Assembly (NCBI GenBank): GCA_937915925.1
Contig: CALGGM010000070.1
Coordinates: 1 to 10,577 of the forward strand
Length of the DNA: 10,577 nt
DNA from: an uncultured Clostridia bacterium
GTDB lineage: Bacteria > Bacillota > Clostridia > Christensenellales > CAG-138
Reading direction: 5' to 3'
Each line of letters begins with the position of its first letter. Within the stretch, counting starts at the first letter, position 1. Positions 1 to 7,143 of the stretch are shown here, piece by piece. The notes under the pieces were generated by a model. That model saw nothing but the letters and a program-made list of their open reading frames with translations. It made no database searches and was not told the DNA's origin. The translations under genes were made by a program, and so were the position numbers.

Positions 1-72
1 AGCGGTGCCGTCGCGCGCTTCCCGCGCGTCGCCATCTCTCCCTTATCAACAGCCTTTTCGCATTTTATAAAC

Positions 73-393
73 CTACAGCTGTTCGTTGATAAAGACAGCC
101 TTGATCTCGGAGGTTGTCAGCAAGACGGATTCCTGATGGAAGAAGACGCACAGATCCTTTGCAATCTCCGTTGCCGTGGCTTCTTCCACGTCGATCAGGG
201 AAAGGATCAGCGTCTGCTCCTGCGTATAGTCGCCGTTCTCGTGAAAATAGCCGCCCTCCGATAGCGTAAACGAAAACGGCACATGGTAGCTATAGCACAC
301 CTTTTTCAGAATCGAAACATACACGGCGCTGTCGAATTTCTGGCTGAGCGTCTTCGCGTCGTTGAGCCCGACATAAATCTTGATCTCATTCAT
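73..393 (-). CDS. Small hypothetical protein, possibly DUF3574-like
   Basis: A 106-residue soluble protein with no signal peptide or membrane segment. The start at 393 is chosen because AAGGAG (minus strand, 405-400) lies six bases before that ATG; the frame stays open further upstream, but that would run into the dipeptidase gene. The protein opens with a beta-strand-like segment (IKIYVGLND). The middle has EGGYFHENGDYTQEQTL, and the C-terminal part has FFHQESVLLTT. The pattern of an early strand, a threonine-led strand and a late QE-[SA]-V motif recalls DUF3574 proteins, but this is a memory-based resemblance and not a domain hit. Its ribosome binding site nearly touches the stop codon of the upstream dipeptidase (gap 14 bases), so the two are almost certainly co-transcribed. 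Function unknown. Confidence is high that it is a gene and low on the family. Confidence 0.8.
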   Translation of the reverse strand: MNEIKIYVGLNDAKTLSQKFDSAVYVSILKKVCYSYHVPFSFTLSEGGYFHENGDYTQEQTLILSLIDVEEATATEIAKDLCVFFHQESVLLTTSEIKAVFINEQL

Positions 394-407
394 ACTCTGC
401 TCCTTGA

Positions 408-1058
408 TCATTTCCTTAAATAGGCGGCGGAAACCGGGAAGGTAAAATACGTATCCGGGTACGGCTCGTCCTTCAGAACAAAGTGCCACCATTCGCAATC
501 GAGCGGTAAGAATCCGTTTCGCACCATGGCGCGGCGAAGCACCATGCGGTTTTCAAACTGCTCCTCGGTGACGCCGTGAGAGTCCGGATGCGATATCTCG
601 CTGAACAGATCGAAGGGGCTGCCCATGTCGACCTCCCTGCCCGTCTTCATGTCGAGCAGCGTCAGATCGATCGCGCTGCCGCGGCTGTGGCTCGACTGCT
701 TTGCGATGTACCCTTTTGCAAAAAGCTCCTGTTTTTCGAGATCCGGATAAAAGTACGGCTTCATGCGAACGTCCGTGTCCTTGATCCCCCAAAGAATGAA
801 TTGCCTGACCGCAGAGACCGGCCGATAGGCGTCAAAAACCTTGAGCCTGAAGCCCTGCACAAACAGCTCGTTGCTGACGGCTTTCAGCGCTCTTGCCGCT
901 TCGACCGTCAGCAGCGCGATCGGCTCCTCGTACCCGTCGATCCGTTCGCCGATGAAATTATAGGTAGAATGATATCGGATCTCCTGTATGATATGCGGAA
1001 CAAAATCCGCTAGCACAACAAACCCGGATGCATCGTTCGGCAGCGCGTTCCTGCTCAT
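408..1058 (-). CDS. D-alanyl-D-alanine dipeptidase, VanX/DdpX family
   Basis: A 216-residue zinc dipeptidase that would hydrolyse D-Ala-D-Ala. Visible signatures are FDAYRP (75-80), SSHSRGSAID (122-131) and CEWWHF (188-193). They supply zinc ligands His124, Asp131 and His192, catalytic base Glu189 and Arg79. The spacing equals that of VanX (Arg71, His116, Asp123, Glu181, His184) with a constant offset of eight, so a complete active site is present. There is no clear signal peptide, so it probably acts in the cytoplasm, as VanX does. The ATG at 1058 is preceded by GAGAGGAG on the minus strand. No vanH, ligase or vanRS genes accompany it, so a role in recycling cell-wall D-Ala-D-Ala as nutrient or turnover product is more likely than glycopeptide resistance. 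It is followed at 14 bases by a small gene. The family is secure; the physiological role is inferred. Confidence 0.93.
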   Translation of the reverse strand: MSRNALPNDASGFVVLADFVPHIIQEIRYHSTYNFIGERIDGYEEPIALLTVEAARALKAVSNELFVQGFRLKVFDAYRPVSAVRQFILWGIKDTDVRMKPYFYPDLEKQELFAKGYIAKQSSHSRGSAIDLTLLDMKTGREVDMGSPFDLFSEISHPDSHGVTEEQFENRMVLRRAMVRNGFLPLDCEWWHFVLKDEPYPDTYFTFPVSAAYLRK

Positions 1059-1101
1059 TTCTGACTCCTCTCTCCTATACGGCTCCCTCGGTATTCTGTT
1101 C

Positions 1102-1239
1102 TTATTCCGTCAGCGCCGCCCGCAATGCGGCGATCTGCGCGTCCGTCATGCCGGCGTTCCGGAGGAATCGCTCTGCATATACGGAAAGGTCCGCGGTCTT
1201 CGGATCGACGGAAGCGTCGCCGATCACGCTGTTCAGCAT
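1102..1239 (-). pseudogene. Remnant resembling the C-terminus of a tyrosine-phosphatase lipoprotein
   Basis: A 45-codon stretch sits between the acyltransferase stop and the dipeptidase. Its peptide (DPKTADLSVYAERFLRNAGM, then TDAQIAALRAALTE) resembles the end of the phosphatase lipoprotein at 8847-9983 (EDLETANLQEKADSYLLSLG, then LSAEQLDALRAKLGA). Shared positions include D, TA, L, A, L, G, Q and ALRA-L. Upstream of about 1239 the frame runs into the acyltransferase and becomes meaningless, so the rest of any such gene, with signal peptide and catalytic loop, is absent. An ATG at 1239-1237 overlaps the acyltransferase TGA as TGATG, so a translationally coupled 45-residue peptide is the alternative reading. 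I see no good ribosome binding site before it. Reading it as a gene remnant is an inference from a short alignment. Confidence 0.45.
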
Positions 1240-2303
1240 CAATAATGGAAGATTTTCCGAACGCCCTTCACCTTGGAAAGCGGCAGAACGACGATCAGGG
1301 ATCCGATTGCCGTCAGAACAAACAGCGTCAGAATGTACCAAAGCGGATACTGTTCCCCGAAAACCTTGTAGGGCAGCAGGATGTTCACAAGCACATCGAG
1401 CACAACGACGTGCAGGATGTACACGCCGAACGACGCACGCGAAAGCGCGCGGGTCACGGGGCTCTTCGTTTCCCGATCCCCCGCGAGCGCACAGATCAGC
1501 GTAAACAGTCCGACGCCGTACAGAAGCGCCGGCAGCGTGGTCGCTTCCACCAGATAATCCCGAATGTCGGGGATGTCTTCGACCCATGCCTGCACGCCGA
1601 ACACGCAGATGAGAGCCGCCGCAAGACCGAGTCCATACAGCACGAACCGCATCGCCTTTTTCGGCGGAAACGTCGTCAGATACCAGCCGATCAGCAGATA
1701 CGGAAGATAGCCCGTCGCATATTCAAAATGGAATTTGGTCAAAAACGACCCGACGTTGACATCCGCATCCCGCGTGAAGACCCCGAACGTCGTCGCGCCG
1801 AACCCGACGATGACCGAAAGCAGGATGAAGCCGAGGATGTACGGCTTGTTCTCCTTTTTGACAAACAGACGAAGAAACGGAACGGCAAGGTAAGCGCCGA
1901 CGAGCATGAACAGATACCAAAGATGCGGATACAGGCCTTTCAACGTCAACAGATAGGTTACAAAATGCTTGGGGTCGGTCGGCTTGCCGCGAAGAAGCGG
2001 CAGCAGAAACGCGCGCCACGACGCATAGAACAACAGCCAGCCGACCAGCAGCAGCGCGATCGAAAGGAACGACGTACGGTAAAACTTCTTTGTGTCGAAC
2101 GGGCGATCCTCATCGAGCAGCAGAGCGCCCGACAGCAGCAAAAACAACGGAACGCCGGCTCTGCCGAGCCCGTTGAACACGTTCGCAACGGTAAACGTCG
2201 CGTCATGATAGAACAGAACGAGCACGACGGTGACATGGATGAACAACACCATGCAGATCGCCGTGATGCGGATCAAATCAAACTTCAGAGCTCTCGGTTT
2301 CAT
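1239..2303 (-). CDS. Acyltransferase 3 family integral membrane protein
   Basis: A 354-residue polytopic membrane protein of the acyltransferase-3 (OafA/YrhL) family, which moves acyl groups such as acetyl onto sugars or other cell-surface polymers. The N-terminus reads FDLIRITAICMVLFIH (8-23), the family's usual first helix with Arg12 and the conserved His23. RAGVPLFLLLSGALLL (48-63) is the second hallmark, and about eight more hydrophobic helices follow. The start at 2303 is chosen because AAAGGAAG lies five bases upstream; the open frame continues to 2429, but that part overlaps the PreA-like gene in another frame. The length is typical for a stand-alone member with no SGNH domain. It begins 44 bases after the PreA-like gene with no terminator visible between them, so read-through is likely. 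The acceptor substrate cannot be told from sequence. Confidence 0.9.
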   Translation of the reverse strand: MKPRALKFDLIRITAICMVLFIHVTVVLVLFYHDATFTVANVFNGLGRAGVPLFLLLSGALLLDEDRPFDTKKFYRTSFLSIALLLVGWLLFYASWRAFLLPLLRGKPTDPKHFVTYLLTLKGLYPHLWYLFMLVGAYLAVPFLRLFVKKENKPYILGFILLSVIVGFGATTFGVFTRDADVNVGSFLTKFHFEYATGYLPYLLIGWYLTTFPPKKAMRFVLYGLGLAAALICVFGVQAWVEDIPDIRDYLVEATTLPALLYGVGLFTLICALAGDRETKSPVTRALSRASFGVYILHVVVLDVLVNILLPYKVFGEQYPLWYILTLFVLTAIGSLIVVLPLSKVKGVRKIFHY

Positions 2304-2347
2304 AAACGCTTCCTTTCTGCAAGCAATTTGTGGATGTGATATGCCGT

Positions 2348-3847
2348 TCAGCTTCGTTTCACGCGCTTGCGACCGGATGTGACGGCATGATTCGGGCAGA
2401 CGAGTACGCAAAGGTGACAGCCGACGCATCTTTGACCGTTCAGAACGGGTCTGCGGCTTTCATCGAGCTGCAGCGCCTGATGCCCGCCGTCCGCGCACGA
2501 AATGACGCACCGCCCGCAGCCGATGCACTTCTCGCGGTGGAATTTCGGGAAGACCACCGTATCGCGTTCCAGTACGACCGTCGTGCTGCTGACGGAATCC
2601 AGCGCGAGCCCCCGTACCTCCCGCACATTCGAAAAGCCCTTTTCGGCAAGATAATACGCAAGCCCCGATTTCAGATCGTCGATGATGCGATAGCCGTACT
2701 GCATGACCGCCGTGGTGACCTGCAGGCTGCCCGCGCCGAGTAAGATGAATTCCAGCGCGTCCTGCCACGTCTCGATGCCGCCCATGCCGGAGATATGCAT
2801 GCCGGAAAGCGTCGGATTCTGCCCGAGCTCCGCGATAAACCGCAGCGCGATCGGCTTCACCGCATTGCCGCTGTACCCGCCGACCGCGGATTTGCCGCGC
2901 ACCGCAGGCGCGGAAACGTAGGTGTGCGGATTGACGCCGATGATGCTCTTGATCGTGTTGATCGCCGAGACGCCGTTCGCGCCGCCGCGCTTTGCGGCTT
3001 GTGCCGCAGGGCTCATGGCTGCCACGTTTGGGGTGGGCTTTGCAAGGATCGGAAGCTTCGTTCCGCGCCGTGCCGCCGCGGTAAAGCGTTCGACAAGCTC
3101 CGGTACCTGCCCGATGTCCGAGCCGAGTCCGTCTTCCGTCATGTTCGGGCAGGAGAAATTCAGCTCGATCGCGTCCGCGCCGTTTTCCTCGCAGAGCCGC
3201 GCGAGCTCCTCCCATTCCGCATCGTTCTGTCCCATGATCGAGGCAAGGATGAATTTGGTGGGATACTTCTGCTTGAGCCGCCGGAAGATCTCCATATTCT
3301 CGGCAACGCTGTGGTCGGAAAGCTGCTCGATGTTCTTGAACCCGATGATGCTGCCGTTGTCGCCGGTGATCGCGGAAAAGCGCGGCGACGCCTCGTGAAT
3401 GTCGAAGGAGCAGACCGTTTTGAAGCTGGCGCCTGCCCAGCCCGCCTCAAACGCGCGGGCGCACATATCGTAGGTGCTTGCCACGACCGAGGACGACAGC
3501 AGAAACGGGTTTTCGAGCGGGACGCCGCAAAGATCCGTATTGAGAATCGAGGCGTCCTTCGGGATCGGTCCGTCCAAAAACGGACGCACCCTGTCATGCA
3601 GGCGCGTCAGAAGTGAACGGATCGGGACCTCGCCGCTGCGCACGCACGCGGTTTCGCAGGGCGCGTCGCACACGGTACAGGGATTGGACGCCGGAAATCG
3701 CAGCGCCGCAACCTTTTCATTGTCGAACCATACGCTTCTAAGGATCGCCGCCGGATCGCACGCTTTGCAGGCGGCGGAGCACGGCGCGTCGTAACACAGC
3801 GCGCAGCGGATCAAATCGGATCGTGTGATGTTTCTTTCGTAAAGCAT
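2348..3847 (-). CDS. preA: PreA-like dihydropyrimidine dehydrogenase subunit with N-terminal Fe-S domain
   Basis: A 499-residue iron-sulfur flavoenzyme. Residues 105-435 match the FMN barrel of E. coli PreA and mammalian DPD: NPFLLSSSVV, SFKT (Lys143), GFKNIEQ, ELNFSCPN with Cys233 at the place of catalytic DPD Cys671, AINT (297-298) and GYSGNAVKPIALRF. Residues 441-451 and 474-484 are two ferredoxin motifs (CxxCxxCxxxC). Ahead of the barrel lies an extra segment of about 95 residues with cysteines 15, 18, 23, 27, 30, 57, 60, 64 and 68 in LIRCALCYDAPCSAAC and PCTVCDAPCETAC. This resembles the N-terminal Fe-S domain of PreT, GltD and DPD. The FAD and NADPH domains that normally follow it are missing, and no PreT gene is in view. 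The likely reaction is FMN-dependent reduction or oxidation of a pyrimidine or similar ring; electron partner and substrate are unknown. AGGGGG precedes the ATG. Confidence 0.88.
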   Translation of the reverse strand: MLYERNITRSDLIRCALCYDAPCSAACKACDPAAILRSVWFDNEKVAALRFPASNPCTVCDAPCETACVRSGEVPIRSLLTRLHDRVRPFLDGPIPKDASILNTDLCGVPLENPFLLSSSVVASTYDMCARAFEAGWAGASFKTVCSFDIHEASPRFSAITGDNGSIIGFKNIEQLSDHSVAENMEIFRRLKQKYPTKFILASIMGQNDAEWEELARLCEENGADAIELNFSCPNMTEDGLGSDIGQVPELVERFTAAARRGTKLPILAKPTPNVAAMSPAAQAAKRGGANGVSAINTIKSIIGVNPHTYVSAPAVRGKSAVGGYSGNAVKPIALRFIAELGQNPTLSGMHISGMGGIETWQDALEFILLGAGSLQVTTAVMQYGYRIIDDLKSGLAYYLAEKGFSNVREVRGLALDSVSSTTVVLERDTVVFPKFHREKCIGCGRCVISCADGGHQALQLDESRRPVLNGQRCVGCHLCVLVCPNHAVTSGRKRVKRS

Positions 3848-3889
3848 TGTCCTGTCCCCCTTCGGTCAGAGCCGTAATCCCGTTTTCAA

Positions 3890-3918
3890 TGTGTATCAAA
3901 CCTATTTGGCGCGGTCAA
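3890..3918 (-). promoter_or_regulatory. Possible promoter of the PreA-like gene
   Basis: In the 88-base gap before the PreA-like gene the minus strand carries TTGACC (3918-3913), then 17 bases, then TACACA (3895-3890). The -35 element matches consensus at five of six positions; the -10 element is weak (three of six). It would give a leader of about 35 bases. No terminator is visible in the gap, so transcription from the upstream membrane genes may also enter. Confidence 0.35.
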
Positions 3919-3935
3919 AGCAATGATGCTGCGTC

Positions 3936-4910
3936 TCACTGTCGGAAGACGACCCAGTTATGCGACCACGGCACCGGAAGTCCGAACAGCGTCACGACCC
4001 GATCCGCCGCGTTCCGATACCACGAATAATTCCATCCTGCGCCCATATCCATATACAGCGCGTTGGTCACGCCGATGCGCTGCAGCTCCTCCAAAAATTC
4101 CTCAAAATGCAGCATGTTGACGGAATCGATGATGCAAAGATGTCCGTTCAGCTCCGCAAGCGTCCGATAGCAGCGCGCCCGCGGTCGGTCAAAGCGCATG
4201 ACGATCTCTCCGTTCCGGATCAGTCCATACTGCATAAACCCGCTCCCGCCTGCGTCCGCGGCAGCCTTGATCGCTTCTTTCGGATGATCGAAGTCAAACG
4301 AAAACCGACCGTCGGCGAACGTAAACGTCGCAAAGCTGTCCTTGTTGTACGGGCTTTCGTAAAGCGTGCCGTTTACGGCATGATCGCCCTCCACGTTTTC
4401 CTGCGTAAAGCCGAGGCTCACCGTATGCTGAAACGCCGCGCCGCTGCACCACGTGACGGATCCGTCCGATTTGGACGGACGCGTTTCGCACGCAAGACCG
4501 ACCTCGGAATACTTCGGAAAGATCACGTACACCGTCCCCGTATTGTAGACCGCGGTTTCCTCCGCGGGAAGGATCTCCGTTGCCTGCATGTCCGTGGCGT
4601 CGATGCTGTCCGGAATCTTCACATGATACTGGGACACAAGCCCCATAAAGATGAAGACAAACGCGGGAATCACGAAAAATGAGGACTCGTACAGGATGCG
4701 GTACAGCACCCGAAGCGGTTTCCATTTCAGCTTCTCCGGTCCCCACAGATACACGGTCAGCGTGACGATCTCCAAAATTGCCAAGGTCAGGTATGCGGCG
4801 TGCAGAAGGTTCAGCCACATCTGCGCCACAAAGAAGACGGTATACGCGCATAGGGACAAAAGGGTCATGGCGATCAGCCAGATACCGGACAGCCGTTCCT
4901 TGATGCTCAT
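3936..4910 (-). CDS. Membrane protein with phosphodiester-glycosidase (NAGPA)-like domain
   Basis: A 324-residue protein with three N-terminal membrane helices (about 10-31, 35-56 and 76-95) and a large C-terminal domain probably outside the cell. The C-terminal half reads like the phosphodiester glycosidase family named after human NAGPA: RARCYRTLAELNGHLCIID (244-262), then FEEFLEELQRIGVTNALYMD (269-288), then MGAGWNYSWYR (289-299). MGAG takes the place of the family's usual DGGGS segment. Family members cleave sugar-1-phosphodiester bonds, in bacteria often on wall polymers; whether this one is active is uncertain given the changed motif. The start at 4910 follows AGGAAGG and overlaps the previous stop as ATGA, so translation is coupled to the upstream six-helix protein. 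The two probably work together. Family assignment comes from motif recall and is moderate. Confidence 0.75.
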   Translation of the reverse strand: MSIKERLSGIWLIAMTLLSLCAYTVFFVAQMWLNLLHAAYLTLAILEIVTLTVYLWGPEKLKWKPLRVLYRILYESSFFVIPAFVFIFMGLVSQYHVKIPDSIDATDMQATEILPAEETAVYNTGTVYVIFPKYSEVGLACETRPSKSDGSVTWCSGAAFQHTVSLGFTQENVEGDHAVNGTLYESPYNKDSFATFTFADGRFSFDFDHPKEAIKAAADAGGSGFMQYGLIRNGEIVMRFDRPRARCYRTLAELNGHLCIIDSVNMLHFEEFLEELQRIGVTNALYMDMGAGWNYSWYRNAADRVVTLFGLPVPWSHNWVVFRQ

Positions 4911-5575
4911 CTTGCCTTCCTCGCCTCCCGTTTCTCTTTCTGCAATTCCCGACGCAGGGCGTTGAAGGAATCGAACTGCGATTCCGTGCTGACGAGCAGC
5001 AGCAACAGCGCGATATCCGTCACATACTGCAGGGCGTTTCTCCAAAGCGCCGCAGCGGGAAACCCGAGCTTTCCGACGACCGCAAACAGCAGGATATAGA
5101 CGACCAGCTTAAACACGATAGCGATGCGGTTCAGGATCACGTTCTTCGGATTGCCGTGCGACGCATAGCTGATAAAGAAGTGATTGACCGTGATGATGAC
5201 CGTCATGAGAAACGTCATGCCTGCCGCGGCGAGGTACAGGCTCCCCTGCACGCCTGCCGTGAGATAGGCGTCGAAATCCTGCTCTCCCCAAAGCTCGCCG
5301 AGCACCAGATGCGCCTCCTGATACAGCATGCAAAAGAGGATCCCGCCCATCAGCCCCTTTGCGACGTCCCATTTATAGAACCGGAACGCAAGGTACATGG
5401 CGACCGCCGTGATAAGCTTTATTAAGATTTCGAAGATCGCAAAGGAATTCCCGTCCCGAAAGCCGAAGACCAAGGAGCCGAGGCTTGCGGCGACGGCAAG
5501 AAAGCACGCCGCCGCCATAAAATACTCGTGCAAAAAGACGGAATTCTTTTTCTTTGCTGTGCTGCTGTCCGTCAT
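4907..5575 (-). CDS. Hypothetical six-helix membrane protein
   Basis: A 222-residue membrane protein that I cannot place in a family. After a short charged N-terminus (TAKKKNS) there are about six hydrophobic segments, near residues 18-38, 46-64, 72-93, 108-131, 147-168 and 177-196. It ends in a strongly charged cytoplasmic-type tail (RRELQKEKREARKAR). The start at 5575 is chosen because AAAGG lies about nine bases upstream and the peptide from there has a normal N-terminus; the 78 bases of open frame before it overlap the phosphatase gene. It begins 28 bases after the acid-phosphatase stop, and its TGA overlaps the ATG of the next gene (ATGA). It therefore forms the middle of a three-gene unit and may be a membrane partner of the phosphodiester-glycosidase-like protein. 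No catalytic motif is visible. Confidence 0.85.
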   Translation of the reverse strand: MTDSSTAKKKNSVFLHEYFMAAACFLAVAASLGSLVFGFRDGNSFAIFEILIKLITAVAMYLAFRFYKWDVAKGLMGGILFCMLYQEAHLVLGELWGEQDFDAYLTAGVQGSLYLAAAGMTFLMTVIITVNHFFISYASHGNPKNVILNRIAIVFKLVVYILLFAVVGKLGFPAAALWRNALQYVTDIALLLLLVSTESQFDSFNALRRELQKEKREARKAR

Positions 5576-5603
5576 GGGGTGTGCCTTTCTTTGTTTACAC
5601 GGT

Positions 5604-6974
5604 TTATGCCGCTTCGTCCAGCGCGTAGGCGTCAAGGATGCGGTCGTATGCATTGATGCTGCTGCGAAGCAGATTCATAAAATCCCGTTCCGCGTACAGC
5701 CCGTCGGCGTTCGGCGTGATGCCCGAAAAGCGCATCGGCACGATCGCGGGGTGCGATGTAAGATCGAGAAGCGACGCGCTTCGAAGCTGTTCCGTCGTTT
5801 CGTAGACGAGATCGACCGTGCAGTACCGGCTTCCGTCCGAACCGATCCAGCGGCAGAACACGAGCTTGCAGCCGATCGGCGTCTTTTCGATCGCGCCGGG
5901 CAGCTCATAAGCTTCGGCTCCGAGCGCGGCAAGGACGCTGCCCACATTGGAATCGTGTCCGCAAAGGAAGGTGAATTCCCGACCGGGTGTCAAAAGCTCC
6001 GATTCGATCTCCTGTAAAAGCGGATGCGCCACGTTTGCCGCGATCAAGGGCGCGGTGAACAGCACGTCGCCGTAGACGTCCTTGACCTCGGAGATCTGCT
6101 TCCACTGTTCAAACGTCAGCGTGTGCCCGAACGCCGCTTTTTCATCGTCCGGCTCTTCAAAGTATTGCAGCACAAGCGCATCGGCAACCGAGCACGCCGT
6201 CTTCAGCGAGCCCTTCACGGCCGGCTCTTTAAAAAGCTCCAGCGTAAGCTTGGAATCGTCCGTCGTAAACGCCGCCTGCGTTCCGTCCTTATACGCTTTG
6301 GACTGCTCCATGTCGATCACGTCGGCGATCAAGGCGTAGTTGTCCGAAAGTCCCTCGATCGTATCGCCGTACAGCTCGAAGACCTGCGCTTCGGCGTCCG
6401 CGTTGTATCGGGGCGAAACAAAGGTCAGCTGCGGCGTAAAGACCGGATCCATCGTGTCGTACGCCGCATGCGTTTCGATTTCCGCGTTCGCGGTGGGCAG
6501 CAGCCCGGACACAAAATACTGCGCGGTCGCGACCGTGCGCTGCTTCGCGTTTGCATAGATGCGCACCGCCCCGTCCGCCGGATGATAGTTTTCGGGGAAC
6601 AGCCCTTCGGCTTCGAGCAGTTTTCTGAAATACTGTCCCATCTCGGTTTCCAGAACGCCGCCGCGCAGTGAAAGCTCGCTCGGATTCGACGACCATGCAA
6701 ACCACTCGTGCGGCGTGATCGTGCCGAGCGCCGAGCCGCTGCCGCTTAAAGGCGAACGGATGTTGTGACGGCTCAAGATCACGACCTGCTCCAGCTGATA
6801 CCCTTCGCGCGAAAGACTTCCGACCGCTTCGGCGGGAAGCGCGCTTTGCGCCTGCCGTGTCTTCGGCGTGAAAACGCCCGCCCAGAACAGGCACTGTACA
6901 GCAAGGATGCATACGAGCAGCAGCGATACGGCGATCAGCAGTCCGCGGGTTGTTTTTTGCGAAACAGGTTTCAT
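5604..6974 (-). CDS. Secreted or membrane-anchored histidine acid phosphatase, Agp-like
   Basis: A 456-residue enzyme of histidine phosphatase clade 2 (glucose-1-phosphatase/phytase group). A single hydrophobic helix (about 11-34) after a basic start acts as signal anchor or signal peptide, so the catalytic part lies outside. RHNIRSP (69-75) is the phosphohistidine loop, with His70 as nucleophile and Arg69/Arg73 as phosphate binders. Asn stands where most members have Gly, as in E. coli Agp (RHNLRAP). HDSN (340-343) supplies the proton-donor Asp341 and matches the Agp HDSN form. Likely substrates are sugar phosphates or inositol phosphates. Three in-frame ATGs lie at 6983, 6980 and 6974; the last is eight bases from the AAAGGA ribosome binding site and is preferred. 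It leads a three-gene leftward unit, and a tandem-repeat box lies 51 bases upstream. Confidence 0.9.
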   Translation of the reverse strand: MKPVSQKTTRGLLIAVSLLLVCILAVQCLFWAGVFTPKTRQAQSALPAEAVGSLSREGYQLEQVVILSRHNIRSPLSGSGSALGTITPHEWFAWSSNPSELSLRGGVLETEMGQYFRKLLEAEGLFPENYHPADGAVRIYANAKQRTVATAQYFVSGLLPTANAEIETHAAYDTMDPVFTPQLTFVSPRYNADAEAQVFELYGDTIEGLSDNYALIADVIDMEQSKAYKDGTQAAFTTDDSKLTLELFKEPAVKGSLKTACSVADALVLQYFEEPDDEKAAFGHTLTFEQWKQISEVKDVYGDVLFTAPLIAANVAHPLLQEIESELLTPGREFTFLCGHDSNVGSVLAALGAEAYELPGAIEKTPIGCKLVFCRWIGSDGSRYCTVDLVYETTEQLRSASLLDLTSHPAIVPMRFSGITPNADGLYAERDFMNLLRSSINAYDRILDAYALDEAA

Positions 6975-7004
6975 GTACATCATCCTTTCGGCTCATACTT
7001 TTAC

Positions 7005-7031
7005 AGAATATCTTTTATCAAACCCTGTCCA
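7005..7031 (-). promoter_or_regulatory. Putative activator-dependent promoter of the acid-phosphatase unit
   Basis: On the minus strand the second TGTTGGACA repeat ends in TGGACA (7031-7026), followed after 15 bases by TATTCT (7010-7005). The -10 match is four of six, and the -35 region is covered by the repeat rather than by a consensus hexamer, which is typical of promoters needing an activator. A start near 6998 would leave a leader of about 24 bases containing the AAAGGA site. Inferred from position only. Confidence 0.45.
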
Positions 7032-7045
7032 ACAAATGTCCAACA
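7026..7045 (-). promoter_or_regulatory. Tandem-repeat regulator box, copy 1
   Basis: The minus strand reads TGTTGGACA-TT-TGTTGGACA, two identical 9-bp repeats with an 11-bp period. The same element recurs inverted at 8408-8427 with one difference in the two-base spacer. Reading in this orientation it points to the acid-phosphatase gene. It also lies upstream of the kinase promoter, about 48 bases before its -35. The one-turn spacing suggests two protomers of a DNA-binding response regulator side by side on one face of the helix. Confidence 0.7.
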
Positions 7046-7092
7046 TGGCAAAACAGATCTCGCCTGTTTGCTGTCTCGGCAACTGTTTTTCT

Positions 7093-7121
7093 TTGAAAAA
7101 CGCATGTACCTATGCTATACT
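7093..7121 (+). promoter_or_regulatory. Sigma-A promoter of the sensor kinase gene
   Basis: TTGAAA (7093-7098) and TATACT (7116-7121) are separated by exactly 17 bases, each matching consensus at five of six positions. The start would fall near 7128, giving a leader of about 16 bases that holds AAGGAG (7131-7136), seven bases from the ATG at 7144. Unlike the flanking units the kinase seems able to be expressed without an activator. Confidence 0.75.
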
Positions 7122-7143
7122 GTGCTTGTAAAGGAGACCGCGC

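Noticed and set aside
12..28. CGCGCG-CTTCC-CGCGCG hairpin at the left edge
   Set aside because: No T-tract follows on either strand, and simple CG alternation easily gives such a stem in GC-rich DNA. Positions 1-72 show nothing else I can support.
408..2303. Glycopeptide-resistance island centred on the VanX-like gene
   Set aside because: No other van gene is present; the neighbours are an acyltransferase, a phosphatase-like remnant and a small unknown protein.
1125..2339. Long open frame of 404 codons on the plus strand opposite the acyltransferase gene
   Set aside because: Its product is dominated by Arg, Gln, Asp and Lys with no fold-like pattern, and it mirrors a clear membrane-protein gene. 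It is a by-product of GC-rich codon use.
3565..4480. Further TTGGAC or GTCCAA words within coding regions (for example near 3573 and 4477)
   Set aside because: They are single six-base matches inside genes, without the tandem 11-bp repetition, so they are not counted as regulator boxes.
7048..7071. Short dyad GCAAAACAG / CTGTTTGC upstream of the kinase promoter
   Set aside because: The arms are only 6-8 bases long with a bulge and have no counterpart at the other box; it could be chance.
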